Shown here: one piece after another, positions 15,606-22,741 of the stretch | How the letters are laid out: each line of letters opens with the position of its first letter | Numbering within the stretch: the first letter of the stretch is position 1 | From: a virus | IMG/VR virus record: IMGVR_UViG_3300027797_000094 | Location: 1 to 29,621 of that record | DNA length: 29,621 nt | Direction: 5' to 3' (one strand) | Made by a program: the position numbers and the translations under genes | Notes under the pieces: generated by a model | What the model was told of the DNA's origin: nothing | What the model saw: the letters and a program-made list of their open reading frames with translations, nothing else | The model's database searches: none

Positions 15606-17393
15606 TTATCTACGTCGGATTGTACGAACACTTGCATTTGCTTCTCCGCCACCTGTTAGGCTAGAGAGAAGACTTTGAATATCTGGTGCCGCTTCTTCTG
15701 CGGGAGGCAATGCTACTTCTCCCTGAGGGGAAGCGCCTCCTGCTGGAACGCCAGCGGGAACAGGGGACGGTTGCTCAACCGCATTAGTAGGTGCCCCAGC
15801 AGGAGGAACTTGTTGCTGCGGTGCAAAGGTAGCCTCGATAGCATCTTCCAATGCCTGTCCCTTTTGTCGAGCCTTAATCACCGAAGCAATCTTACGAACT
15901 ACATCGGATGCGTCCTGGCCTTGTGTCGCCATCTGTGGTATCGCTTGAGTGTAGGCTGTAAGTGAACCGAGTAATGCTGTACGCATTTGCTCGATTTCAA
16001 TCTTTTCTAGTTCTTGTGTTACGTTAACTGTGAATGGGAGTTCACGCATTGCCATATCCTTGGAGATAAGTCCACCACCAAGTGCTTGGAGCATAAAGAT
16101 AAGTCCCTGTGCTGGATTAAGGCCAGCCAACATACCATAGCGGACATCAGCAGAGTAGTCACCCTTGATGTCTTTTGTAGGCTTGTATGTAATTTCATAT
16201 GGTGATCCAGAGTCAACACCACGAATTGTTTTTTCTTCAGAGAAGAACTTCTCATCAATTTCAAAACAAAGACTAATTACATCACGAAGTGCTGCAGCAA
16301 AGATTGCTTGTGCTGACTTAACCTGAGTATCAAAGGCTCCCATAAGAGCCTGCACGCCTTGACCTGTAACAATTGAAGCATCAATGTTTCCAGTACGGCT
16401 TTCAGGATAACGTGATCCAACACGCAATTCTTGATTAAGAACGTTCTGCTCTGTGAATGCGCCTTGTGGTATTGATAGTTCTACGCGACGTACACCTGCT
16501 GGGTTTGCAGTACGGATAACCGCATCTCCACCCAACTGTAGTTCTTGTACATCTTGTGGAAGAACAATAGGAGCCTGTACAGATTTCTCTGCAGCTTCCA
16601 TAGCAAGCAAAGCAAAACGATTGCGAAGCAATTGAATACCGAGCACGTCATCAAATTGTCCGCGTAGTTCACCATCAATAGATGGCTTGCGTGCGACAAC
16701 AACCATCATTTTTCCAAGAGGATTGTTGGCCTTTGAAAGAACTAAGTCACCCTTTGATGGGATGTAGATTACAGATTGATCTTTGTCGTAGTAACGAATC
16801 ATTTCAATCTGTGCATTGAGATCTTGCTTGTAGCCGTAGCCACCAAGAAGTTCACGCTCATACTCTGGGAACTGAGATACGAGTTCTCCGAGAGTTAGCG
16901 TGTATCGCTTTGCGTATGCAATGCATCGACCATAGCGATCAAATTCTGGATATGCACCGATTGGATTTTCAATGCGGATACGTGGAAGCTTTGCTTCATC
17001 GTCTAATTCAATGATGAATGGAACGAAACCATATGTTAGATACCAGTCAGCACCTGAGTACATCTGTACTCCAAGGTCTGAATTCTGAAAGTAGTTAGAT
17101 GCGATACGTGTACGCTTGTCAGCAAAGCCTCTAGCGCGGTCACTTACCTGGTTTGCTGCAGAGCAGTTAACGGCAGGAAGTGGCGCCATAACCTCAGATA
17201 GGTCACGTGCTACGATATCAATAAAGTTTGCTACTACGTTTGCATCAACACCGTCTGGGAAGAAGTCTGGGTAAACCTCAGCGATCTTTCCCTTACGGAC
17301 AGCAAGCACATCAAGGTTGCGAGCATCGCGTTCATTATTGCGATAACGCATCGAGATGACTCGTGCTGCAATCTGTTCCATTGTCAATGCCAT
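15606..17393 (-). CDS. Portal protein
   Basis: 595 aa, start ATG overlapping the previous stop (TAATG). Helical N-terminus (MEQIAARVISMRYRNNERDA), then VVANFIDIVARDLSEVMAPLPAV and a beta-rich region with YLTYGFVPFIIELDDEAKLPRI and NPIGAYPEFDRYGR. A long helical stem/crown part follows (AMEAAEKSVQAPIVLP, TQVKSAQAIFAAALRDVISLC). The C-terminus (about 500-595) is a Pro/Ala/Gly-rich tail ending in RTIRRR. Length, order and neighbours (terminase before, protease after) fit the dodecameric portal through which DNA enters and leaves the head. The low-complexity C-terminal tail may project into the capsid. Confidence 0.82.
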   Translation of the reverse strand: MALTMEQIAARVISMRYRNNERDARNLDVLAVRKGKIAEVYPDFFPDGVDANVVANFIDIVARDLSEVMAPLPAVNCSAANQVSDRARGFADKRTRIASNYFQNSDLGVQMYSGADWYLTYGFVPFIIELDDEAKLPRIRIENPIGAYPEFDRYGRCIAYAKRYTLTLGELVSQFPEYERELLGGYGYKQDLNAQIEMIRYYDKDQSVIYIPSKGDLVLSKANNPLGKMMVVVARKPSIDGELRGQFDDVLGIQLLRNRFALLAMEAAEKSVQAPIVLPQDVQELQLGGDAVIRTANPAGVRRVELSIPQGAFTEQNVLNQELRVGSRYPESRTGNIDASIVTGQGVQALMGAFDTQVKSAQAIFAAALRDVISLCFEIDEKFFSEEKTIRGVDSGSPYEITYKPTKDIKGDYSADVRYGMLAGLNPAQGLIFMLQALGGGLISKDMAMRELPFTVNVTQELEKIEIEQMRTALLGSLTAYTQAIPQMATQGQDASDVVRKIASVIKARQKGQALEDAIEATFAPQQQVPPAGAPTNAVEQPSPVPAGVPAGGASPQGEVALPPAEEAAPDIQSLLSSLTGGGEANASVRTIRRR

Positions 17394-17686
17394 TAGTTAC
17401 CCTTAATTCTACTTTTGTTCAGGTGAGCTTCTGCTATACGCTTTCTTGATTCTTCTGCATTTCTTGCAGCAGACGATCCCTTAGGTGGCAACCCTAGCGC
17501 TTCTTTCGCTTTGGCAATGCCTTCTTCGTTAATCTGTTGTTGAGTTCTTGCGGGTGGCGCAGAACCTTCTTTGTAAACCTTTTGAACAGTCTTTGCAGAC
17601 TTAATTCCGCCAGCGGTTCTTGTTGCTAATTGAATAGCACGAGCTGCTCTTGCTGCTGCGACTAGTACTGCAAGTGGGACTGCCAT
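17393..17686 (-). CDS. Hypothetical Ala-rich protein between terminase and portal
   Basis: 97 aa from the ATG at 17684-17686, which is preceded by GGATAGGATTACA and follows the terminase stop closely; a start further upstream would overlap the terminase gene. The N-terminus is a short Ala/Val-rich amphipathic or membrane-active stretch (MAVPLAVLVAAARAARAIQLA). A basic, helical, Pro-interrupted region follows (TQQQINEEGIAKAKEALGLPP). It overlaps the portal start by one base. No family recognised. A portal-associated or assembly function is possible from position only. Confidence 0.58.
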   Translation of the reverse strand: MAVPLAVLVAAARAARAIQLATRTAGGIKSAKTVQKVYKEGSAPPARTQQQINEEGIAKAKEALGLPPKGSSAARNAEESRKRIAEAHLNKSRIKGN

Positions 17687-17693
17687 TGTAATC

Positions 17694-19562
17694 CTATCCG
17701 TAGTATTCAGCCCATTGCTCTGCAAAGGCGTCATCTAAATTAAGTGACCCACGTTGCGCTTTCTGGGCACGTGTAGTCCAGCGATTTTGCTGATATTGAC
17801 CAACCCGACTTGACTGCTGCATAAGTTCACGCACACGAATGATTGCAAACCATAGTGCCATCACACAGTCTGTTGGGTTCTTTGTATCAGGCTTCCAAGT
17901 AATAAGCTGTTGAACCAAAGACTTTAAGCCTTCGGATCCTTCATTGCTTGGTATCTGAATAATGTTGTTGTCTTGGAAGCGTGTATCTCTAATGCTACCA
18001 AAGAGGGGAGACATAGATGCCACACCAAATCCTACGTCCCACTTGTTCTTACCAGTAAAGTGTGGATTCATCTGACATCCGTAGGATGCCAAGAAGTTGC
18101 GAAGGTCGGTATCCATCTGGTACGCCTTCTGGTGTGCGTTGATTTCAACGCGAAACTCTTGTGGTCTATATCGATCAACCCACTCTTCAATCAGAGCGCG
18201 TTCTTTCTGCGGGCTAGGTTCTGACATATTGACGCAGTCAAGAACATAAATCTTTCCATCAGATCTATTGTAGGTAACTGCTACGAAGGCGGACCTACCA
18301 GATACAGCAGGGTCAAAGCCAATAACTGTATAAGAACCCTCTACGTGCGTCGGGTGCCCTGGAGCACCTGGTTTAAGCGGTCCGCGCTTTCGCATACCGT
18401 TAATACATCCTGCAACTGCTGTTGGCGAAAAGATAGAGTCTTCTTGGATGTCTTCTTGTTGGTAGACCATAGCCCAGACAGATGATGCAACTTCAGAGCG
18501 GCGCGTAAAGAGCGAGGGTCCATCCCATTTCGGATAAAGTCCATTTGCATTAGCCTCGTCGATTTCGTTCTCTTGCTGATTGCTTTCAGGCCACAAGGTC
18601 TTCCAGTTCTTAGGGTTCTCATCGAACTCTAGAACGGCGGGCTGAGCAAAGTAAGTAAACGGGCTCTTGCCGCCAGACCATTGATCGCCACTGCGAATCA
18701 TTTTATAAAGGTCAATGGGAGCGACACGGGTTCCTACTACAAGTAATTTTCCGTGCCGTCCCAGACGTGTGATAACTTCCTTCTGAAGCCATTCAATTTG
18801 CTTCTCCCATTCGTGGGCATTTGAGTTCATCACAACATCGTCTAGGATAATCAGGTCGGCGCGGGCGCCGTAAATCTGTGACCCGAATCCTAATGCTTGC
18901 ACCGTAGGATCCTTTTCGCCAGAGTCGCGGCCAGTACCTAGGTAAATCATATCAGCAGACCATTGGGTTGCATCTGCCTTGTATCCCCCGTTAGGGCCGA
19001 AGGCCACTTGGAGTTTTGTATAAGCTGGGTGGCTAAGACGAGTCTTAATCGCACCGAGGAACTTACGAGCCATACCCTGAGTCTTAGAAACGATAATGAC
19101 TCGGGCGTTGGGATTCGTAACAATTTTATAGACGACGTAGTTCGTCGTGATGACCGTAGACTTGGCGTGCTCGGGTGGTACGTTAATCAGGACACGGTTG
19201 AGTGCGCCTTGCTCGTATGTCATCGCAGGGTGGATCCAGCGGGGCTCGCGGCCCTCTATTAGATCGTACCAGTCAAGGTGATGCTCGAAGAGCGTAGTAT
19301 CCAAGAACTGCTCGGAGAACTCAGGAAACGGAATATCTTTAAGTTCCTTCAGGTCAGCCTTGATGCCCTTACCCTCGAGGCGGGCCTTCTCGGCGCGTTC
19401 CTTGAAGTCAGGGTCTGCCATACACCATTGTCGGTAGGCTACATCTGAGCGGCCTACGGACTGCATAGCGGCCGTAATGGTCGCACCTTGCTCTAGCTGA
19501 ACTAGGACTTTTTCCTGGGCCTCCCGTTTAGGGATGGCCTGAACACCTGGTTTTCTGCCCAT
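17694..19562 (-). CDS. terL: Terminase large subunit with N-terminal HTH-like extension
   Basis: 622 aa from an ATG at 19560-19562 (AGGGGA upstream). Residues about 12-65 (EKVLVQLEQGATITAAMQSVGRSDVAYRQW...) look like a small-terminase helix-turn-helix. The ATPase follows: Walker A PPEHAKST (129-136), Walker B LIILDD (237-242) and coupling motif VVGTR (275-279). The RNase H-like nuclease domain has GFDPAVSG (Asp417), RVEINAHQ (Glu473) and a late NPTDCVMAL Asp. All landmarks of the packaging motor and headful/cos nuclease are present. No separate small terminase is seen in the window, which fits the idea that the N-terminal extension supplies DNA recognition. It is the first gene of the leftward structural operon, next to the repeat-rich divergent region. 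Confidence 0.92.
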   Translation of the reverse strand: MGRKPGVQAIPKREAQEKVLVQLEQGATITAAMQSVGRSDVAYRQWCMADPDFKERAEKARLEGKGIKADLKELKDIPFPEFSEQFLDTTLFEHHLDWYDLIEGREPRWIHPAMTYEQGALNRVLINVPPEHAKSTVITTNYVVYKIVTNPNARVIIVSKTQGMARKFLGAIKTRLSHPAYTKLQVAFGPNGGYKADATQWSADMIYLGTGRDSGEKDPTVQALGFGSQIYGARADLIILDDVVMNSNAHEWEKQIEWLQKEVITRLGRHGKLLVVGTRVAPIDLYKMIRSGDQWSGGKSPFTYFAQPAVLEFDENPKNWKTLWPESNQQENEIDEANANGLYPKWDGPSLFTRRSEVASSVWAMVYQQEDIQEDSIFSPTAVAGCINGMRKRGPLKPGAPGHPTHVEGSYTVIGFDPAVSGRSAFVAVTYNRSDGKIYVLDCVNMSEPSPQKERALIEEWVDRYRPQEFRVEINAHQKAYQMDTDLRNFLASYGCQMNPHFTGKNKWDVGFGVASMSPLFGSIRDTRFQDNNIIQIPSNEGSEGLKSLVQQLITWKPDTKNPTDCVMALWFAIIRVRELMQQSSRVGQYQQNRWTTRAQKAQRGSLNLDDAFAEQWAEYYG

Positions 19563-19649
19563 CAGTTATCCCCTAAATATCAGTCTATTAACGGTCCCTA
19601 TTAAACGATATAACTCTCCCATTATATATATTATATATAATATTATATA

Positions 19650-19680
19650 GGAGTCGCGGAGTCTTAAACGGAGCGACTCC
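19650..19680. repeat. 8-bp inverted repeat GGAGTCGC/GCGACTCC
   Basis: GGAGTCGC (19650-19657) and GCGACTCC (19673-19680) are perfectly complementary around a 15-nt spacer. The spacer contains another GGAGTC-like copy. A long alternating AT run lies on its left side. It could be a leader hairpin of the terminase transcript, an operator, or part of a packaging or origin structure. Confidence 0.7.
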
Positions 19681-19681
19681 G

Positions 19682-19703
19682 TATATGTAATACATTACAT
19701 ATA
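19682..19703. repeat. 22-bp near-palindrome TATATGTAAT-AC-ATTACATATA
   Basis: Two 10-bp arms, perfectly complementary, are separated by two bases. This is the symmetry expected for a dimeric DNA-binding protein operator, and it is also AT-rich enough to extrude or melt easily. It lies about 120 bp upstream of the terminase start, a suitable place for control of the leftward late operon. Confidence 0.7.
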
Positions 19704-19779
19704 AGATAACCTGTTCAAACACTAAAAACGAACACATTGTGAATATATATTTTTATATAAGGGGGGCTATATATTAAAA

Positions 19780-19795
19780 GGCCTGGTCACAGGCC
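19780..19795. other. Compact hairpin GGCCTG-GTCA-CAGGCC
   Basis: A 6-bp GC-rich perfect stem with a 4-nt loop, isolated in AT-rich sequence. No U-run of terminator type follows closely on the + strand; on the - strand it is followed by TTTTAATATATAG, so a weak leftward terminator or pause hairpin is possible. It may also be a structured origin element. Confidence 0.5.
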
Positions 19796-19869
19796 GGAAT
19801 ATAACAGAAAATTTGTATGGGAGTCATAATATATAGAGGACACACACATTAACAAACCCTACGGGCAAA

Positions 19870-19998
19870 TGTCGACAAAGCGATTTATCTACACACATTA
19901 TGACCTATTATGAATTGTCGACAAATCGACAAAGCCCTTTGGGGCTTCAACCCTAAACCTTTACTAAAGGGTTAAAGTTAAAAATGAATTGTCGATTT
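19870..19998. repeat. TCGACAAA / TTGTCGA motif cluster
   Basis: The palindrome TGTCGACA occurs at 19870-19877 and the perfect 10-bp palindrome TTGTCGACAA at 19915-19924. The latter is followed at once by another TCGACAAA, and TTGTCGATTTATCT appears near 19989. CGATTTATCT is itself present twice (near 19881 and 19993). Repeats in both orientations within 130 bp suggest multiple binding sites for one protein: iterons or operators. Confidence 0.6.
19932..19947. other. Hairpin AAGCCC-TTTG-GGGCTT
   Basis: A perfect 6-bp stem with a 4-nt loop directly after the TCGACAAA cluster. It is followed by a second weak inverted repeat (AACCCT...AGGGTT). It has the compactness of a terminator stem, but no T-run follows on the + strand. 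Confidence 0.5.
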
Positions 19999-20021
19999 AT
20001 CTCTTTGTGGACTATCCCCCC

Positions 20022-20037
20022 GACCCTTTCGCGGGTC
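20022..20037. other. Hairpin GACCC-TTTCGC-GGGTC
   Basis: A perfect 5-bp stem with a 6-nt loop just after a C-rich run. A further small hairpin, GGGTT-GAAAG-AACCC, lies at 20364-20378, and AAGTG-TGACG-CACTT at 20256-20270. Short stems are frequent throughout the right half of the non-coding region, consistent with a structured leader or origin rather than a gene. Confidence 0.4.
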
Positions 20038-20215
20038 AATAAATGAGTGAGCAACATCACACGCCAAATGGTCAAGAGTTCGGTGAACCTATGGTATAAG
20101 CGCGACAATCCCCAAGTAGTTGAAAGTTCAACTATCTAAATGTCCGTATTCTCCCAAGATGTCCGACTTGTTCGACTTGCCCTATCTTGTACATAAATGT
20201 CCACCCTGCCCGCTT

Positions 20216-20232
20216 TGTCCTAGTCTGTCCTA
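20216..20232. repeat. Tandem TGTCCTA pair
   Basis: TGTCCTA at 20216-20222 and 20226-20232, spaced by one helical turn (10 bp). Further TGTCC copies lie near 20141, 20160 and 20198. Helically phased direct repeats are compatible with an activator or initiator binding site. The motif is short, so chance remains possible. Confidence 0.35.
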
Positions 20233-20666
20233 CTTTGTGCGCTTTTGGGTTCTTCAAGTGTGACGCACTTCACACTCACAAATCGGACAAATCACCACAA
20301 ATCACCCGCCTGGCATTTCACTCTTGCGCCTTGTTCTCTCTTTGTGTGGTAAATTTCTCTTGTGGGTTGAAAGAACCCCGAAAGATTGTGCGAGTTATCG
20401 GCTATCCGATTGACTTGTTGCTCTCTCTCTTTCGGCAGATTGTTACCCTAGAAATTTAAGAGTTCTCTCTTGCTTCTCTTGTGAACCTTTCGCGATAGCG
20501 CGGATTAGTAGCGGATAGATAGAACTCCAACCTTTCGCCTTTCGATAATTCACAAAAACCAAAGGAACGCGAGTTACGCCTTGTAAGCGTGGCAAGTGTT
20601 CTTTTCGGACGGATAGGGTTCGCGCCTTATCCGTTCACAAGTTCAACCAACCGAAAGGATAGACAA

Positions 20667-20954
20667 ATGGCAAGTATCCAAGTGCTACGACCAAAGCCAC
20701 GCGCAAGTGTCGCGTGGAAGCAGTCTAAACACCCAATACAACCCGTCACAATTACTAAGCCAAATGGTGAAGTGATTGTGATTGAACAAGTAAAGCCAAA
20801 GCGCGTTAAGCGCGCAAAGGCTAAGCGTTCAACCCGAAAGGTCACGCCACTAACCCACAAGGTAAGTGAGCAGGACAACCTAGCAATTCAACTTCAAGAA
20901 CGGCGTGAAGCACTTATGCGCGAGATTGGAACTATTCATCTCTCGGACAAGTAA
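20667..20954 (+). CDS. Hypothetical basic protein, first rightward gene
   Basis: 95 aa from the ATG at 20667, preceded by GAAAGGATAGACAA, a ribosome binding site also used by later genes of this arm. In-frame codons upstream lack such a site. The centre is strongly basic (KPKRVKRAKAKRSTRK) after a beta-like stretch ITKPNGEVIVIEQV; the C-terminus is helical (LAIQLQERREALMREIG). It could bind nucleic acid by charge, which would fit an early gene next to a repeat-rich control region. No family recognised. Confidence 0.58.
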   Translation: MASIQVLRPKPRASVAWKQSKHPIQPVTITKPNGEVIVIEQVKPKRVKRAKAKRSTRKVTPLTHKVSEQDNLAIQLQERREALMREIGTIHLSDK

Positions 20955-21045
20955 CACGCCACGCCTTACCCCGTAATGACGGCGCAGGTTCGCGACCTAG
21001 TAAGGCACTCGCACAACTCGGTGCGTATCGTAGAAGGGTAACGAG

Positions 21046-21180
21046 ATGAACCTATCTAGTGGCGACTTATTCGCTTTAATTGTCGCCCTTGCTTCGCTTA
21101 ATCTGGTACTGGTGGTCGCCTTTCGGCGTATCTATGTGCTAGAACAACGCCTTAAAAGGTTGTCGGGCTATGTCCGATAA
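21046..21180 (+). CDS. 44-aa single-pass membrane peptide
   Basis: ATG at 21046 with GAAGGGTAACGAG upstream, stop at 21178-21180. The N-terminus MNLSSGDLF is followed by a hydrophobic segment, roughly residues 9-27 (ALIVALASLNLVLVVAF), then a basic helix RRIYVLEQRLKRLSGYVR. The topology would place the basic tail in the cytoplasm. It overlaps the next gene by 11 bases in another frame. No family recognised; small membrane proteins of this kind in phage early regions are often host-interaction factors. Confidence 0.55.
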   Translation: MNLSSGDLFALIVALASLNLVLVVAFRRIYVLEQRLKRLSGYVR

Positions 21181-21361
21181 CCTGCTACTTGACTTGACCC
21201 CTAGTGAAGTGACCCTAATCAGGTCGGCACTTCGGACTGAGCAAGATAGACACAAACGCAGTAATTTCGTAACCCTTGAACTATCGGTTCAAGATTTGCG
21301 CAACAAGATTTCAAACGCTATGATAGACAACGCTAACCTTAATCGTAAGGCTGGCGTGTAA
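21170..21361 (+). CDS. Hypothetical 63-aa protein
   Basis: ATG at 21170, inside the end of the 44-aa gene. The sequence MSDNLLLDLTPSEVTLIRSA continues into a charged helix (LRTEQDRHKRSNF) and a second helix (LELSVQDLRNKISNAMID). The pattern of a short helical-hairpin protein starting LTPSEV.LIR.AL is common among small phage proteins. No known function. It precedes the amidoligase gene by 40 bases. Confidence 0.58.
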   Translation: MSDNLLLDLTPSEVTLIRSALRTEQDRHKRSNFVTLELSVQDLRNKISNAMIDNANLNRKAGV

Positions 21362-21401
21362 ATGGTAAAGTTCCTACTACTCCAAAGGAAGGGGGTGGAT
21401 A

Positions 21402-22730
21402 ATGGATAATGACGAGAAGGCGTTGTGCTTTAATTGTGAAGGTTACTTTGATGTAGACGATTTACGCTCTCACCTAGACAAGTTCGTGTGTGTTGAGTGT
21501 TCGTGTTACTGTGAGGACTGTCGTGATTTAATCATCAAGCAGGACTCTATTTACTTTGAGGGCAACGGCGAGTGGTATTGTACAAATTGTGCGATAGTTT
21601 GCGAGCGTTGTAATAACGGCGAAAGAAGCGACTCTTACCGAGTTGTAAGCGGTGAGTATTGGTGCGAGGATTGCGCTGATAATCGCTCGTTCTATTGCGC
21701 TGGTTGCGAGGAGTCACACAGTAGTTCCTACGATAGTTACTATGTTCGTGACGACTCTCTATGCGAGAGTTGCTACGAGGCTTCGGCGTACTACTGTGAG
21801 GATTGCGAGGAACACTTCTATGATGACGACCCTTGCGATTGTCGCGAGGACGGCGGTAGCGGTAGTGGTAATCGTCTAGGTTGTTGCGGTAATCGTGGCT
21901 TCATACATCAGTATAGTTGCAAGCCTGAACTTCAATTCAAGGGTGAGTCTAAGCGCGGTTTGTTCTTCGGTATAGAGTTAGAAACTCAGATACGGACAAA
22001 GAATAATAACGGGCTAGAAGGCGCAAGTGAATTCGCAAGTAACGCACTCAAAGATATTGCTATCCTTAAACACGACTCTAGTATAGGTCGTGACGGATAC
22101 GCAGGGTTTGAGATAGTTACTCAACCGCACACACATACGCAGTATCGTGATAACTCACAAGTTCTGTGGGATACCATAGATAAATTGCGTACTGATTATG
22201 AAGCAAGGTCGTGGGATACTACGAGTTGCGGATTACACATACACATTAGTCGCGCTGGCTTCAGTAGTGGCGCACACTTACACCGATTTATCTCACTCGT
22301 CTACCATAATGCCGAGATGATGATGAAGTTCGCAGGTCGTAAGTCTGACTATGCTAGGTTCAATGATGTCTATACCTTCAACGAGTACGACAAGCCTGTG
22401 TTCTCGTTAAAGCACAAGGTCGGCGACCCTAGACAATACTCAAGTGAGCGTTTCTCTGCGGTCAATACGCAGAACAGAACGACTATTGAACTCAGGTTCT
22501 TTAGGGGCACTATGAACCCGAAGGGTGTTCTATCTGCTCTCGACCTTGCTCACTCTATGGTGGAATACACTAGAGAGTTACGCCTAGATGATGTTAAACT
22601 AGGCGCACTATCGTGGACTTGGTTCTGCGATTATGTCGAGTCCAACAACGGACTCTATCCTGATTTGTATGAGCGACTAGGTAAGGTTGCGAGTACGAAC
22701 ATCAACAAACCAACAATGATGAACGCGTAA
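21402..22730 (+). CDS. Cys-rich amidoligase (Amidoligase_2-like)
   Basis: 442 aa with a strong AAAGGAAGGGGG ribosome binding site. Residues 1-175 are Cys-rich with repeated CxxC pairs (Cys9/12, 30/33, 37/40, 60/63, 67/70, 88/91, 99/102, 121/124, 132/135), a string of zinc-ribbon or treble-clef-like knuckles. Residues about 185-400 have the signatures of COOH-NH2 ligases related to gamma-glutamylcysteine/glutamine synthetases: FFGIELETQ (metal-binding Glu pair), KHDSSIGRDGYAGFEIVTQP, GLHIHIS and IELRFFRGTMNP. Such enzymes use ATP to join a carboxylate to an amine. The next gene, 11 bases on, is a glutamine amidotransferase with its own Cys-rich tail, so the two probably act together. Substrate (host protein, cell-wall peptide or small molecule) is unknown. 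Confidence 0.8.
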   Translation: MDNDEKALCFNCEGYFDVDDLRSHLDKFVCVECSCYCEDCRDLIIKQDSIYFEGNGEWYCTNCAIVCERCNNGERSDSYRVVSGEYWCEDCADNRSFYCAGCEESHSSSYDSYYVRDDSLCESCYEASAYYCEDCEEHFYDDDPCDCREDGGSGSGNRLGCCGNRGFIHQYSCKPELQFKGESKRGLFFGIELETQIRTKNNNGLEGASEFASNALKDIAILKHDSSIGRDGYAGFEIVTQPHTHTQYRDNSQVLWDTIDKLRTDYEARSWDTTSCGLHIHISRAGFSSGAHLHRFISLVYHNAEMMMKFAGRKSDYARFNDVYTFNEYDKPVFSLKHKVGDPRQYSSERFSAVNTQNRTTIELRFFRGTMNPKGVLSALDLAHSMVEYTRELRLDDVKLGALSWTWFCDYVESNNGLYPDLYERLGKVASTNINKPTMMNA

Positions 22731-22741
22731 GGGGTGATAGT

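Larger units (their letters stand above)
19563..20666. other. 1.1-kb non-coding divergent region: candidate origin/control/packaging region
   Basis: No convincing gene lies between the leftward terminase and the rightward gene at 20667. The left part (19620-19810) is extremely AT-rich with alternating TA runs, an 8-bp inverted repeat and a 22-bp near-palindrome. The middle (19860-20040) has repeated TCGACAAA/TTTGTCGA motifs and several compact hairpins. The right part (20130-20640) holds scattered TGTCC repeats, CT-rich stretches and short hairpins. Promoters for both arms must lie here or near, but I could not fix a convincing -35/-10 pair. AT-rich unwinding plus repeated binding motifs is typical of replication origins. 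Closeness to the terminase gene also allows a packaging site. Confidence 0.6.

Noticed and set aside
20187-20459. A 90-codon rightward open frame in the non-coding divergent region
   Set aside because: It needs a TTG start with no ribosome binding site, has Cys/Leu/Phe-rich composition without domain structure, and lies across hairpins and CT-rich repeats.
19563-20666. CRISPR-like array or rRNA/tRNA genes in the non-coding region
   Set aside because: Repeats are too short and irregularly spaced for CRISPR, and no cloverleaf or rRNA signature was found.
20973-21038. A 21-codon rightward frame before the 44-aa membrane peptide
   Set aside because: Too short, no ribosome binding site, no hydrophobic or domain feature.
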